The notes below the pieces were generated by a model. That model saw only the letters and a program-made list of their open reading frames with translations. It had not been told where the DNA came from and did not search any database. Positions 18,789 to 28,903 of a stretch of DNA of 64,000 nucleotides are shown here, in pieces. Numbering within the stretch: the stretch's first letter is position 1; every line of letters begins with the position of its first letter. Origin of the DNA: Devosia aurantiaca (GTDB lineage: Bacteria > Pseudomonadota > Alphaproteobacteria > Rhizobiales > Devosiaceae); NCBI RefSeq assembly GCF_011058215.1, contig NZ_JAALFG010000001.1, positions 873,001 through 937,000 of the forward strand, in the 5' to 3' direction. Made by a program: the position numbers and the translations under genes.

Positions 18789-20136
18789 ATGTTTCACGCT
18801 TCTGCCGGTTTTTCCGGTTCAGAACCTTTGCGGCAGCGTATCGCGGTAATCGGCAGCGGCGTGTCCGGCCTGTCGGCGGCATGGCTCCTGGCGCAAACCA
18901 ACGACATCGTTCTTTACGAAGCCGACGCCCGCCTGGGTGGTCACGCCAATACGGTGGACGTGCCGGGCACGGGCCCGGTCGACACCGGCTTCATCGTCTA
19001 CAATGAGCAAAACTACCCGAACTTTTCCGCGCTGATGTCCCACCTCTCGGGGTAGAAAGCCTTGCGACCAAGATGTCCTTTTCCGCATCGCTCGATGGGG
19101 AGGCTTCGAATATAGCGGCGAAGGGCTGGGCGGCCTTCTGGCGCAGAAGCGCAATGCGTTTCGCCCGCGTTTCTGGGCGCTTGTGCGCGACGTGCTCCGC
19201 TTCTATCGGGAAGCGCCCGACGTGCTGGCGCGTCCCGATCTGCAGCAGTTGACGCTCGACGAATATCTCCTGGCGCAGCGCTATTCCCAGTCTTTTATTG
19301 ACGGTCATCTACTGCCGCTTGCCGCCGCGATCTGGTCGTCTTCGGCATCGGAAATCCGCTCCTACCCGCTTCTGGCCTTTGTCCGCTTCTTCGAGAGCCA
19401 CAATCTCTTGCAGCTCTGGGAGCGGCCGAAATGGCGCACGGTCAAGGGCGGCAGTCGCAAGTATATCAGTTCGCTGATGGCGCAGTTCGCCGGAACCGTG
19501 CGCCTTTCGACCCCGGTTGCGACGATTAAGCGAGACGCAGGCGGCGTTACCGTCCTCGACGCCAAGGGAAACCCAGATCGCTTCGATCAGGTACTGGTCG
19601 CGAGCCATGCCGACCAGGCCTTGCGCATGCTTGAGCAACCAAGCAGCGACGAACGCGACCTCCTTGGTGCCTTCGCCTCTACGAACAACACCGCCGTGCT
19701 TCATACCGACGCCAGATACATGCCGCGCCGCCGGCGGGCGTGGAGCTCCTGGAACTATATGGCCCTCGACCAGGCCGGCCCGCGCCACCCGCTTTGCGTC
19801 AGCTACTGGATGAACCAGCTCCATGGGCTGGAAGGCCGTGATCTTTTTGTGACGCTCAACCCGCCGCAGGCGCCGCAGCTTGAGATTGCGCGGTTCCAGT
19901 ATGCGCATCCGGTCTTTGACGCCAAGGCCATCGCGGCGCAGCAAAACCTCTGGCGCATCCAGGGGCAGAACCGAACCTGGTTTGCTGGCGCCTATTTCGG
20001 GCGCGGCTTCCACGAGGATGGGTTGCAAGCAGGGCTCGCTGCAGCTGAAGCCATGGGATCGCTACCGCGCCCCTGGAGCGTGCGCGATCCATCGGGCAGG
20101 ATTACCCTCGCGCCGCCGGCAGCGCTTGCGGCATGA
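18789..20136 (+). CDS. NAD/FAD-binding amine oxidase-like oxidoreductase, COG2907 type (frameshifts near 19050 and 19098)
   Basis: About 449 residues when repaired. The N-terminal dinucleotide fold reads RIAVIGSGVSGLSAAWLLAQ, followed by LYEADARLGGHANTVDV and TGFIVYNEQNYPNFSALMSH. Two G runs (19049-19052 and 19097-19100) each lack a base. Repair joins VESLATKMSFSASL and GFEYSGEGLGGLLAQKRN to the long downstream frame, which ends NRTWFAGAYFGRGFHEDGLQ. ATG 18789 has AAGGGG 8 bases upstream. The stop overlaps the DUF1365 start (ATGA). In other bacteria this pair is often ECF-controlled and linked to fatty-acid-modifying methyltransferases. Confidence 0.85.
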
Positions 20137-20857
20137 GCCGGGTCTCGGCCATCTATGTCGGCCACGTCGTGCACCAGCGGCATCGGCCCAAGAGGCACCG
20201 CCTGCGCTACCGCGTATTTTCGATTCTGATCGATCTCGACGATCTGCCACGCCTCGATCAGCTCCGCCTCTTCGGCCACAACCGCGGGGCCCTGTTTTCG
20301 CTTCTCGATCGCGACCACGCCGATGGCGGCGACATGCGCCTTTGGGTGGCGTCACAACTGCGGGACCAGGGCCTGCCGGAGCCCAAGCGCATCCGGCTGC
20401 TCTGCTACCCGCGCATTCTGGGCTATGTGTTCAATCCGCTCACCGTCTGGTTTTGCGACGACGCCCAGGGGCAGCCGCTGGCGACGATCTACGAGGTCCA
20501 CAACACCTTTGGCGAGCGCCACAGCTATGTCTTGCCGGCCGAGGGGCAACAGACGGCGGACAAGACCTTCTACGTCTCGCCCTTTATCGATCCCGATTGC
20601 CGCTACGAGTTTCGCCTGAACCAGCCCGGCGAACGTATTCGCGTCGCCATCAACGAAACGCAAGGCGGCGAGCCGCTGCTTTATGCGTCTTTCGCCGGCC
20701 AGGCTCGGCCCTTTTCGGACCGAACGCTCTTGGCGCTGTTTTTCACGCATCCGCTGATGACGCTCAAGGTCACCGCCGCCATCCATTGGGGGCACTACGG
20801 CTTTTGCTCAAAGGGATCAAGCTCCGCCGCTACGCCGATCGGGCGACGAAAGCCTGA
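20133..20857 (+). CDS. DUF1365 family protein (COG3496), frameshift near 20790
   Basis: About 241 residues when repaired. It begins SAIYVGHVVHQRHRPKRHRL and contains RIRLLCYPRILGYVFNPLTV, EVHNTFGERHSYVLP, KTFYVSPFIDPDCRYEFRL and FTHPLMTLKVTAAIHW, all DUF1365 hallmarks. A GGGGG run at 20788-20792 lacks one G. The repaired end is ALRLLLKGIKLRRYADRATK with stop at 20857. It is coupled to the FAD oxidoreductase by overlap. The methyltransferase gene that often follows in this kind of cluster is not here: the next gene is convergent and unrelated. Confidence 0.85.
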
Positions 20858-20858
20858 T

Positions 20859-21797
20859 CTACCATTCGAAGTCCGGACCGTTTTCGCGGACGCCAAGGAA
20901 GAAGATGTCGCTCATCAACCGCAGCGGGGCAGCATCGACATCGCTTTCGCGGGCATCGAGCAGGTCGGCAAAGCGGTCATAGATGCCGGCATATTCGCGA
21001 TCGCCATGCTCCAGCACGATCTCGCCATTGACACGCAGGGTGCGGCCGCCGCGTTCAAGCTTGAGCTCGTCGCCTGTGCCGGTGACGATGGTGAAGGTCC
21101 AGACTTCCCCGCTCTCCTCGAGCCAGTTGAAGCCGGCCGACAATTCCGGCTGATGCGGCTGGCCGGACTTGAAACGCGTCTCGACATCGACCGGGGTCTG
21201 CCGGTTGGCCGGGAAGGTCAGCTTGGCGCTTTCCACAAAGACCGGGAAGGGCATGATCTTGGTGAAGATGGAGAACGCATTGATGCCCGGATCGCAGACA
21301 CCGAAGCCACCGGGCTCCCAGACCCAATCCTGGCCAGGATGCCACTTACGCACGCTTTCGCGCCAGTCGATGCGGACCGACTTGACGTTCTGCTCGGCAA
21401 TGATCCGTTGCGCCTGATCGACGGCGGCATTGTATTGGCTGTGCCAGGTCTGGAACAGCACGCGGTCGAGGCGGGCGGCATGGGCAACGATGTCGTCGAG
21501 TTCGGAAATCGTGGTGGTGGGCGGCTTTTCCATCATCACGTCCTTGCCCGCGTCCAGTGCTTCGCGCACCAGGGTATGGCGGACGCCGGGCGGCGTGCAG
21601 ATGGAGACGAGGCCGACTTCCGGCATGGCGGCGTAAAGCTCGGCGGCGGTGCGAAACACCGGGAGGCCGTTATGGCCCACACCGCGGCTCGAGACAGTGG
21701 CCGCGAGCTCGAAGTCGTCCGAGGCATCGATCACCGGCAGGTGCTGGTCCTGTGCGATCTTGCCGACACCGATTACCGCGATCTTACGCTTGGCCAT
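20859..21797 (-). CDS. Gfo/Idh/MocA oxidoreductase, L-arabinose/D-galactose 1-dehydrogenase type
   Basis: A 312-residue NAD(P)-dependent dehydrogenase. The N-terminal AVIGVGKIAQDQHLPVIDAS, MMEKPPTTTISELDDI, TWHSQYNAAVDQAQ and VRKWHPGQDWVWEPGGFGVC then DPGIN motifs closely resemble Azospirillum L-arabinose 1-dehydrogenase and related D-galactose dehydrogenases, where the product is the lactone. ATG 21797 has AAGGAG eight bases upstream; a longer in-frame extension lacks support. It stands alone, convergent with DUF1365 with one base between them. It could supply the first oxidation step for arabinose released by the GH127 enzyme, but the loci are 12 kb apart. Confidence 0.85.
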   Translation of the reverse strand: MAKRKIAVIGVGKIAQDQHLPVIDASDDFELAATVSSRGVGHNGLPVFRTAAELYAAMPEVGLVSICTPPGVRHTLVREALDAGKDVMMEKPPTTTISELDDIVAHAARLDRVLFQTWHSQYNAAVDQAQRIIAEQNVKSVRIDWRESVRKWHPGQDWVWEPGGFGVCDPGINAFSIFTKIMPFPVFVESAKLTFPANRQTPVDVETRFKSGQPHQPELSAGFNWLEESGEVWTFTIVTGTGDELKLERGGRTLRVNGEIVLEHGDREYAGIYDRFADLLDARESDVDAAPLRLMSDIFFLGVRENGPDFEW

Positions 21798-21867
21798 GGC
21801 CCCACTCCTTGAATGCGCCGGGTATAGAGCAGACCGGAGGCCTCGCTGCCAAGGGAAAAGTATGATT

Positions 21868-22227
21868 TTACGCTGTCGGCGCCGGTGGCGGTAGCTCCCA
21901 AAGCTCGATAGGATTGCCTTCGGGGTCGTGGATGCGCGCAAAACGGCCGGTCTCGAGCGTGTCCCACTCGGCCCTGGTCTCGATCTCGATGCCCGCTTCC
22001 CGCAGCTGGTCCATCAGCGCATCGAGGTCATCGACACGAAAATTGATCATCCACTGCTTGTCGGCCGAGAAGTAATCGGAGCTTTCCTTAAACGGCGAGA
22101 ACACCGTGAAGCCGGCCTGCTGCGTCCAGAACTCTTCGATGCCCAGATGCGTCAGGTACCATTGCGCCAAGGCTTTATTGTCCTTGGCCCGGAAGAACAC
22201 GCCGCCGATACCGATCGCCTTTGCCAT
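21868..22227 (-). CDS. VOC (glyoxalase/bleomycin resistance) family protein
   Basis: A 119-residue single-domain protein with two betaalphabetabetabeta modules. It begins AIGIGGVFFRAKDNKALAQW and continues YLTHLGIEEFW, with the C-terminal metal-ligand segment RIHDPEGNPIELWELPPP. ATG 22227 has a GAGG ribosome site upstream. VOC proteins bind a metal and act on many substrates; the specific one cannot be told. It diverges from the phosphonate genes with a gap of about 120 bases that must hold both promoters. Confidence 0.85.
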   Translation of the reverse strand: MAKAIGIGGVFFRAKDNKALAQWYLTHLGIEEFWTQQAGFTVFSPFKESSDYFSADKQWMINFRVDDLDALMDQLREAGIEIETRAEWDTLETGRFARIHDPEGNPIELWELPPPAPTA

Positions 22228-22348
22228 TCCAGGCCTCCTCAAGCGCTGCTTGCGGGCCGATTTGAGCAGAGTGGCGCAATTTGTCCAGCACAAGCGACTT
22301 GTCAAACGGGGGACACATAGCTTCTCTAGCCAACCCGCGAGAGGTCCC

Positions 22349-23038
22349 ATGCCGCAAAGATTCGCCATCTACTACGCTCCCTCCACGTCCGACCCGCTCT
22401 GGGATCGGTCCACCGCCTGGCTGGGCCGCGATCCGGCAAGCGGCGAGTTCTTCGAGGGTACGGTCGCGGGCATCGAGCGTGCTCGGCTGTTGAACCTCAC
22501 CCAATCGGCCAGCCGCTATGGCTTTCACGCAACGCTCAAGCCACCGATGGCCCTGGCGGCTGGCGCGACCGTGGAAGACCTTGAGGATGCCCTCGCCGAG
22601 TTTGCCAGGACCCAGCAGCCGGTCGAGCTTGGCCGCCTCCGCCTTGCCGATCTCGATGGCTTTCTTGCCCTGGTGCCGGATCGGGAAAACACTGCGCTCC
22701 AGGATTTTGCCGCCCATGTGGTAGAAAGTTTCGAGCCCCTGCGCGCGCCGCTCAGCCCGCGCGATTTCGCTGCCCGCCTCGCCAAGGGGCTTACACCACG
22801 GCAGGAGGAATTGCTCGAAGCCTATGGCTACCCTTACGTCTTCGACGAATTCCGCTTCCACATGACGCTGACCGATCGTCTCGCCGAAGAAGATCGCGAA
22901 GAGCTCCAAAGCGCTGCACAGACCTGGTTTGGTCCCGTGCTTGAAGAGCCGGTGACGCTGGACCGGCTGGTGCTCTATTCCGAAGCTGAGAGCGGCACGC
23001 TGTTTGTCCGGCACGGCGACTTCAGGCTCGGCCAATGA
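22349..23038 (+). CDS. DUF1045 family protein, phosphonate-metabolism-associated 2H phosphoesterase
   Basis: A 229-residue protein beginning RFAIYYAPSTSDPLWDRSTA. Two histidine motifs of the 2H phosphoesterase superfamily are visible: YGFHATLKPPMAL near residue 57 and FRFHMTLTDRL near residue 170. In other bacteria DUF1045 genes sit in phn clusters, and members are proposed to act on cyclic phosphate intermediates of C-P lyase. Here it directly precedes phnM with a four-base ATGA overlap. ATG 22349 has GAGAGG upstream. Confidence 0.85.
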   Translation: MPQRFAIYYAPSTSDPLWDRSTAWLGRDPASGEFFEGTVAGIERARLLNLTQSASRYGFHATLKPPMALAAGATVEDLEDALAEFARTQQPVELGRLRLADLDGFLALVPDRENTALQDFAAHVVESFEPLRAPLSPRDFAARLAKGLTPRQEELLEAYGYPYVFDEFRFHMTLTDRLAEEDREELQSAAQTWFGPVLEEPVTLDRLVLYSEAESGTLFVRHGDFRLGQ

Positions 23039-24162
23039 TGGTTTCGCAATGCCCGGATCGTGCTGGCCGACGAGATCATCACCGGCAGCGTCCTCGTGGA
23101 AGACGGTCGCATCAGCGCCATCGATCCGGGGAAGGCACGACCGGCGAGGATTTTGGCGGCGACTACCTGATCCCGGGCCTGGTCGAGCTTCATACCGATC
23201 ATCTTGAAAATCACTATCGGCCGCGGCCCGGCGTGTTCTGGGATCCGCTGGCGGCGCTCCATGCCCATGATGCGCAGATCGCGGGATCGGGGATTACCAC
23301 GGTGTTCGATGCCGTGCGCATCGGCTCCGATGTCGATCTGCCCGATATGCTGGTGCATGCGCAGGAACTGGTGCATGCCGTGCGCTCGGGAAGCGAGGCG
23401 GGCTGGTTGCGCGCCGAGCATTTTCTCCACCTGCGCTGCGAATTGCCGAGCCACGACGTGGTCGCGCATTTCGATGCCTTAGCCGATCATCCATCCACAA
23501 GGCTCGCCTCAGTGATGGACCATACGCCGGGGCAGCGCCAGTTCCGCAACATGGTGGACTACCTGCGCTTTTATGCGCCCAAGATGGGCAAGAGCGAAGC
23601 CGAAATGCAGGCCTATGTCGATGCACGGCTTGCCGAGCATAATCGCTATTCGGCGACCAATCGCCAGGCGCTGGTCGAGCGCGCCCGGAGCATGGGCATT
23701 GCGCTGGCAAGCCACGACGATGCGACGATCGAGCATGTCGAGGAAGCCGAGCGCGACGGCGTCGCCATTGCCGAATTTCCGACCACCCTTGAAGCGGCAG
23801 CTGCCGCGCATGATGCCGGGCTAGCGATTTTAATGGGCGCGCCAAACGTCGTGCGCGGCAAGTCGCATTCCGGAAATGTTTCGGCGACGGACCTCGTGAC
23901 CGCCGGCCTTCTCGATATTCTTTCCTCGGACTATGTGCCCTATGCGCTGCTGCAGGCCGTGTTCCTTTTGCCCAGCCGGGTGGAAGGCCTTGACCTTCCC
24001 CGGGCGCTCGCTACCGTAACGTCCAATCCGGCGCGCGCCGCAGGGCTCGACGACCGGGGCGAAATCGCCGTCGGCAAGCGGGCCGATCTGGTGCGGGTCG
24101 CGGCCGACGCGCCCCTGCCGGTGGTGCGCGGCGTTTGGCGGGAAGGAAAACGGGTCAGTTGA
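23035..24162 (+). CDS. phnM: Alpha-D-ribose 1-methylphosphonate 5-triphosphate diphosphatase (two compensating frameshifts, 23042 and 23128)
   Basis: About 376 residues, amidohydrolase fold. It hydrolyses the triphosphate intermediate of the C-P lyase pathway. Residues 33 onward are intact: IPGLVELHTDHLENHY with the metal-binding HTDH, SGITTVFDAV, HLRCELPSHD, SVMDHTPGQRQF, ALASHDDATIEHVEEA, MGAPNVVRGKSHSGNVSA and LDILSSDYVPYAL. The first 30 residues are out of frame. Between the two breaks the correct frame reads RNARIVLADEIITGSVLVED then GRISAIDPG. An extra T in TTT and a missing G in GGGG account for it, and the total length stays a multiple of three. Confidence 0.9.
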   Translation: MMVSQCPDRAGRRDHHRQRPRGRRSHQRHRSGEGTTGEDFGGDYLIPGLVELHTDHLENHYRPRPGVFWDPLAALHAHDAQIAGSGITTVFDAVRIGSDVDLPDMLVHAQELVHAVRSGSEAGWLRAEHFLHLRCELPSHDVVAHFDALADHPSTRLASVMDHTPGQRQFRNMVDYLRFYAPKMGKSEAEMQAYVDARLAEHNRYSATNRQALVERARSMGIALASHDDATIEHVEEAERDGVAIAEFPTTLEAAAAAHDAGLAILMGAPNVVRGKSHSGNVSATDLVTAGLLDILSSDYVPYALLQAVFLLPSRVEGLDLPRALATVTSNPARAAGLDDRGEIAVGKRADLVRVAADAPLPVVRGVWREGKRVS

Positions 24163-24725
24163 GCGACAGGCCACCTGGGACTTTGGTTCTGGTCGTTGGC
24201 CCCTCGGGGGTCGGCAAGGACACGTTGATCGGTGGCGCTCGCGTCGCGCTCGATGGCGACAAGCGCTTCAGCTTCGTGCGTCGGCTCGTCACCCGGCCCG
24301 CCGATATCGACCTCGAAGATCATGTGAGCCTTGATGCCGAAGAATTTGCCAAGGCAGATGCAGCCGGGCGTTTTGCGCTCACTTGGCAGGCCCATGGGCT
24401 CGATTATGCCCTGCCGATCGGCGTCGACACCGATCTCGCATTGGGTCGCGTCGTTGTCGCCAATATTTCCCGCCACGCCGTGCCTATGGCGATCGGGAAA
24501 TATCCGCTCTGCCGCGTGGTGCAGGTGTCGGCCGAAATTTCGTTGCGGGCATCGCGCCTTGCCAAGCGTGGCCGCGAAAACCAGGATCAGATCGTGGCGC
24601 GGCTGGCGCGCGAAGGCGCGGCCCTGCCGGCCGACGTGCAGCCCATCGTCATCGATAATTCGAGCTCCGTCGGGATCGGCGTGACCGCCTTCGTCATGAC
24701 CCTGCGCCGCATCGCAGAAGAGTGA
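24159..24725 (+). CDS. phnN: Ribose 1,5-bisphosphate phosphokinase PhnN
   Basis: About 188 residues, guanylate-kinase-like fold. It phosphorylates ribose 1,5-bisphosphate to PRPP, the last step of phosphonate use by C-P lyase. The N-terminus shows VLVVGPSGVGKDTLI (P-loop), followed by RRLVTRPADIDLEDHVSLD, FALTWQAHGLDYALP and VVVANISRHAV. TTG 24159 overlaps the phnM stop (TTGA) and is the natural coupled start. Genes for the core C-P lyase (phnG-phnL) are absent from the window, so this trio must work with genes elsewhere or feed PRPP synthesis. Confidence 0.9.
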   Translation: MSDRPPGTLVLVVGPSGVGKDTLIGGARVALDGDKRFSFVRRLVTRPADIDLEDHVSLDAEEFAKADAAGRFALTWQAHGLDYALPIGVDTDLALGRVVVANISRHAVPMAIGKYPLCRVVQVSAEISLRASRLAKRGRENQDQIVARLAREGAALPADVQPIVIDNSSSVGIGVTAFVMTLRRIAEE

Positions 24726-24802
24726 ACTGATCTCGGACTGCTGCGTTGCATCCTTTCCAGAGACGCGATTCTGCGCGCGTCGACGACAGGGAAATTCGAT
24801 CG

Positions 24803-25000
24803 ATGGAACCAGCAAACGACCAGCGTCACGACGCTATCGCCACCGCCTTGACCGAAGAGATCGACCGCCAGGCTCAGACCGGTGCCAGCCGCATCGATGT
24901 CGATGCCCTTGCGCAAGCGGTGGAAGAGGTAATCGAGCCGACGACGCCTTTGAGCGAAGGCAAGCGTCCGTCAGAGCTCAATTCCACCAATGACGATTGA
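24803..25000 (+). CDS. Small hypothetical protein (65 residues)
   Basis: Starts MEPANDQRHDAIATALTEEI and ends EGKRPSELNSTNDD. It is acidic and probably helical in the first half, with no signal peptide, no membrane segment and no motif I recognise. ATG 24803 has AGGGA about ten bases upstream. A strong terminator starts 13 bases after the stop, which supports a real transcription unit, perhaps with phnN upstream. Confidence 0.5.
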   Translation: MEPANDQRHDAIATALTEEIDRQAQTGASRIDVDALAQAVEEVIEPTTPLSEGKRPSELNSTNDD

Positions 25001-25013
25001 ACGGAAGAAAGAG

Positions 25014-25038
25014 GCCGGTGGTTGAACCACCGGCTTTT
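25014..25038 (+). terminator. Rho-independent terminator
   Basis: GCCGGTGGT and ACCACCGGC form a nine-base-pair GC-rich stem with a three-base loop, followed by TTTT (25035-25038). It is well placed to end the phnM-phnN-small gene transcript. Confidence 0.75.
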
Positions 25039-25249
25039 ATGCTTCTGAAGCCAGGACCGCGTCGCGAACGGCGGAATGCGCCAGTTCGACATTGGCAAAA
25101 CGCTGCCCGTCGATCGCGAAAGCGGGGAGCTTGACTGCGAGGAAGCGATAGCCCTCGGCATCCTGCACGACGACGCCCTGCGGTTCACCTCCGACTTCGA
25201 TGACGATAGGCCTCAGTCTTTCGGCCCGATTCAGATTGTTTTCCAGCAT
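25037..25249 (-). CDS. Small hypothetical protein (70 residues)
   Basis: Starts MLENNLNRAERLRPIVIEVG and ends AHSAVRDAVLASEA. The middle (GEPQGVVVQDAEGYRFLAVK) has alternating hydrophobic residues that suggest a small beta-rich domain; no known motif recognised. ATG 25249 has GGAG nine bases upstream. An upstream GTG (25264) would add five residues. Its stop lies at the edge of the neighbouring terminator. Confidence 0.45.
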   Translation of the reverse strand: MLENNLNRAERLRPIVIEVGGEPQGVVVQDAEGYRFLAVKLPAFAIDGQRFANVELAHSAVRDAVLASEA

Positions 25250-25264
25250 GGGTGGATTCTCCAC

Positions 25265-25745
25265 TTGCGCGTCGAAGACGGAGGCGCTGTTCCCTTAGAA
25301 GGAACGCCTCGGACCAGCGACGCAGGATCTATTCGATGAGTGAGACGGTGGTGTGACGGAGGTCACATTCGTTTCGATCGACAGGTCCCTTGCCAACTTT
25401 TGGCGCAATGTTTGGAGCGTACTACGGTCATACACGCAGCATGGATCGTGAAGGTGTTCGATGTCGGCATCGGCATTCCTCTCCTTGCGAGTGTTGAGCG
25501 TTTGTCGCCGCGGTCATCCAGCAGCAATGACAAGATAGCGAAGCCGTTCCTGCTCCGCCAGTACACTTCATCGCGAAACGACGATAAAAAGCAAAAAGTC
25601 CTGCTCGACTTTAGGGTGAGCACGCTATGCCCGGAGCGTTCCCTTGCTTATCACAGGATGCATCGCGCTTGCGTCGGACCCGCCGATCTGGTGAAGTTGC
25701 GCGCTTAATGATCCCGCCGAAGCGGGTTTTGAGGGGAATAACGAG
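25265..25745. other. Long intergenic region without a confident gene
   Basis: About 480 bases before a LacI-type regulator. It holds a bulged hairpin at 25281-25310 (GAGGCG ... CGCCTC with inner TTCC/GGAA). Open frames here (25340-25708 plus, 25363-25623 minus) have neither a ribosome site nor a protein-like composition. It ends in a short terminator-like hairpin. Confidence 0.5.
25713..25730 (+). terminator. Short terminator-like hairpin before lacI-like gene
   Basis: CCCGC (25713-25717) pairs with GCGGG (25722-25726), followed by TTTT. It sits about 16 bases before the TTG start of the regulator and overlaps its leader, so it could end upstream transcription or act as an attenuator. Confidence 0.45.
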
Positions 25746-26791
25746 TTGTCAGAGCCCGAAGATCCGCCAGCCACGCGCGGCAAGCGGGGGTCAAGCCGTC
25801 CGGCAAGCCTACGCTCAAGACCATCGCGCAGATGACCGGCCTTGCGGTGACGACGATTTCGCGGGCCCTCAACAATGCACCCGAGCTAGCGCAGGACACC
25901 CGCGACCGGGTGCAAAAGATTGCCGCCGAAATCGGCTACCTGCCGGATCGCGCGGCTTTGCGCCTCAAGACCGGGCGCACCAATGTGGTGGCGCTGATCC
26001 TCGAGCCGGACGAGCAGATCTATGGGTTTGGCACGTATCTTGTGCACGGCATTACCGAGGCGCTGCGCGACACGGCCTATCACCTCGTCATCACGCCGCT
26101 GTTCCGCAATGTCGAGCCGATCGAGCCGATCCGCCACATCGTGCGCAACCGGATGGCCGATGGCGTGATCTTTTCCAAGGCCGAAACCTTCGACGAACGC
26201 ATCCGCTTCCTGCTCGACCACGACTTTCCCTTTGTCAGCCACGGGCGCAGCCAATGGCCAGAACAGCACGCCTTTGTCGATTTCGACAACGAGGCCTATG
26301 CCTATGGCGCGACCAAGAGGCTGGCCGAAAAGGGCTGCAAGAAAGTCTCGATCGTTTTGCCAGATAGCGCGCTGACCTATACCGAGCACCTCAAGTCCGG
26401 CATGGCGCGCGCGGCCGCAGAGGCCGGCATCGCCTACGAATTTGCCGCCGACATCAATCTTGGTAGCGCGACCGACGCCATCCGCAACTATGTGACCAAG
26501 CGCGCGCGGCGGCCCAACCCGCCGGACGGCTATGTCTGTGCCTCGGAAGTCTCGGCGCTGGCAGTGATCGGCGCCCTCAACGATGCCGGGCTCGCGGTGG
26601 GCGAGAAGACCCATGTCGTGACCAAGCAGTCGACCTCGATGTTCAAGCAGTTCCAGCCGGCAGCGGAAACGGTGCACGAGGACTTCGCCGAAGCCGGGCG
26701 GAACCTTGGACGAACGCTGCTGCGCCGCATCAACGGCGAGACCGAGGACCTGCAGTATATTTCAACGCCGGAGTTCGAGTGGGACAGCTAA
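25746..26791 (+). CDS. LacI family transcriptional regulator (frameshift near 25788)
   Basis: About 348 residues when repaired. TTG 25746 has GAGGGG nine bases upstream. After RGKRG a run of five G lacks one base. The next frame gives KPSGKPTLKTIAQMTGLAVT then TISRALNNA, a full LacI helix-turn-helix. The sensor domain follows (TNVVALILEPDEQIYGFGTY, DGVIFSKAE, FPFVSHGRS, AFVDFDNEAYAYGATKRLAE). Homologues of this type regulate sugar uptake operons, but there is no transporter next to it: the neighbour is a convergent ABC-F gene. Target unknown. Confidence 0.87.
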
Positions 26792-26807
26792 CCCCAGCAT
26801 TGAATGA

Positions 26808-26840
26808 GACCTCGTGGTGAGCTTGTCGAACCACGAGGTC
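26808..26840. repeat. Short palindromic intergenic repeat (same family as at 12.5 kb)
   Basis: GACCTCGTGGT (26808-26818) and ACCACGAGGTC (26830-26840) are perfect inverted arms of 11 bases around an 11-base loop. The right arm and its GGGG extension match the inner part of the repeat at 12522-12645. It lies between convergent genes and may act as a bidirectional terminator, though there is no T run. Confidence 0.65.
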
Positions 26841-26859
26841 GGGGGCTGCTACCGCTAGC

Positions 26860-28670
<1,811 letters not shown>

Positions 28671-28734
28671 TGGTATTCCGGAAAAAGTCGGCCCGGATAG
28701 AGCATAGGGGCGACGTGATATCAATGCGGGGAAG

Positions 28735-28772
28735 CAAAAGGCCGGTCAGGACGTTGAGGATCCTAACCGGCC
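28735..28772 (-). terminator. Rho-independent terminator of rirA
   Basis: On the minus strand GGCCGGTTAGG pairs with CCTGACCGGCC with one mismatch, followed by TTTTGC. It is located about 130 bases after the rirA stop. The remaining bases between 28671 and 28903 show no gene. Confidence 0.7.
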
Positions 28773-28903
28773 AGGGGAGACGGTAGCAGCAAGCCTCCGT
28801 CACATTTGGCGCCTGGACCCACAGGCCCCAAGGGGTCGCAGCGCCATGGCGACCATCAATCATCTTTAAAGATGATTGTCAAACTCATATTTGAAATTGC
28901 TGC

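Noticed and set aside
25340..25708. Plus-strand 122-codon open frame in the intergenic stretch
   Set aside because: No ribosome site, odd composition, and no recognisable motif.
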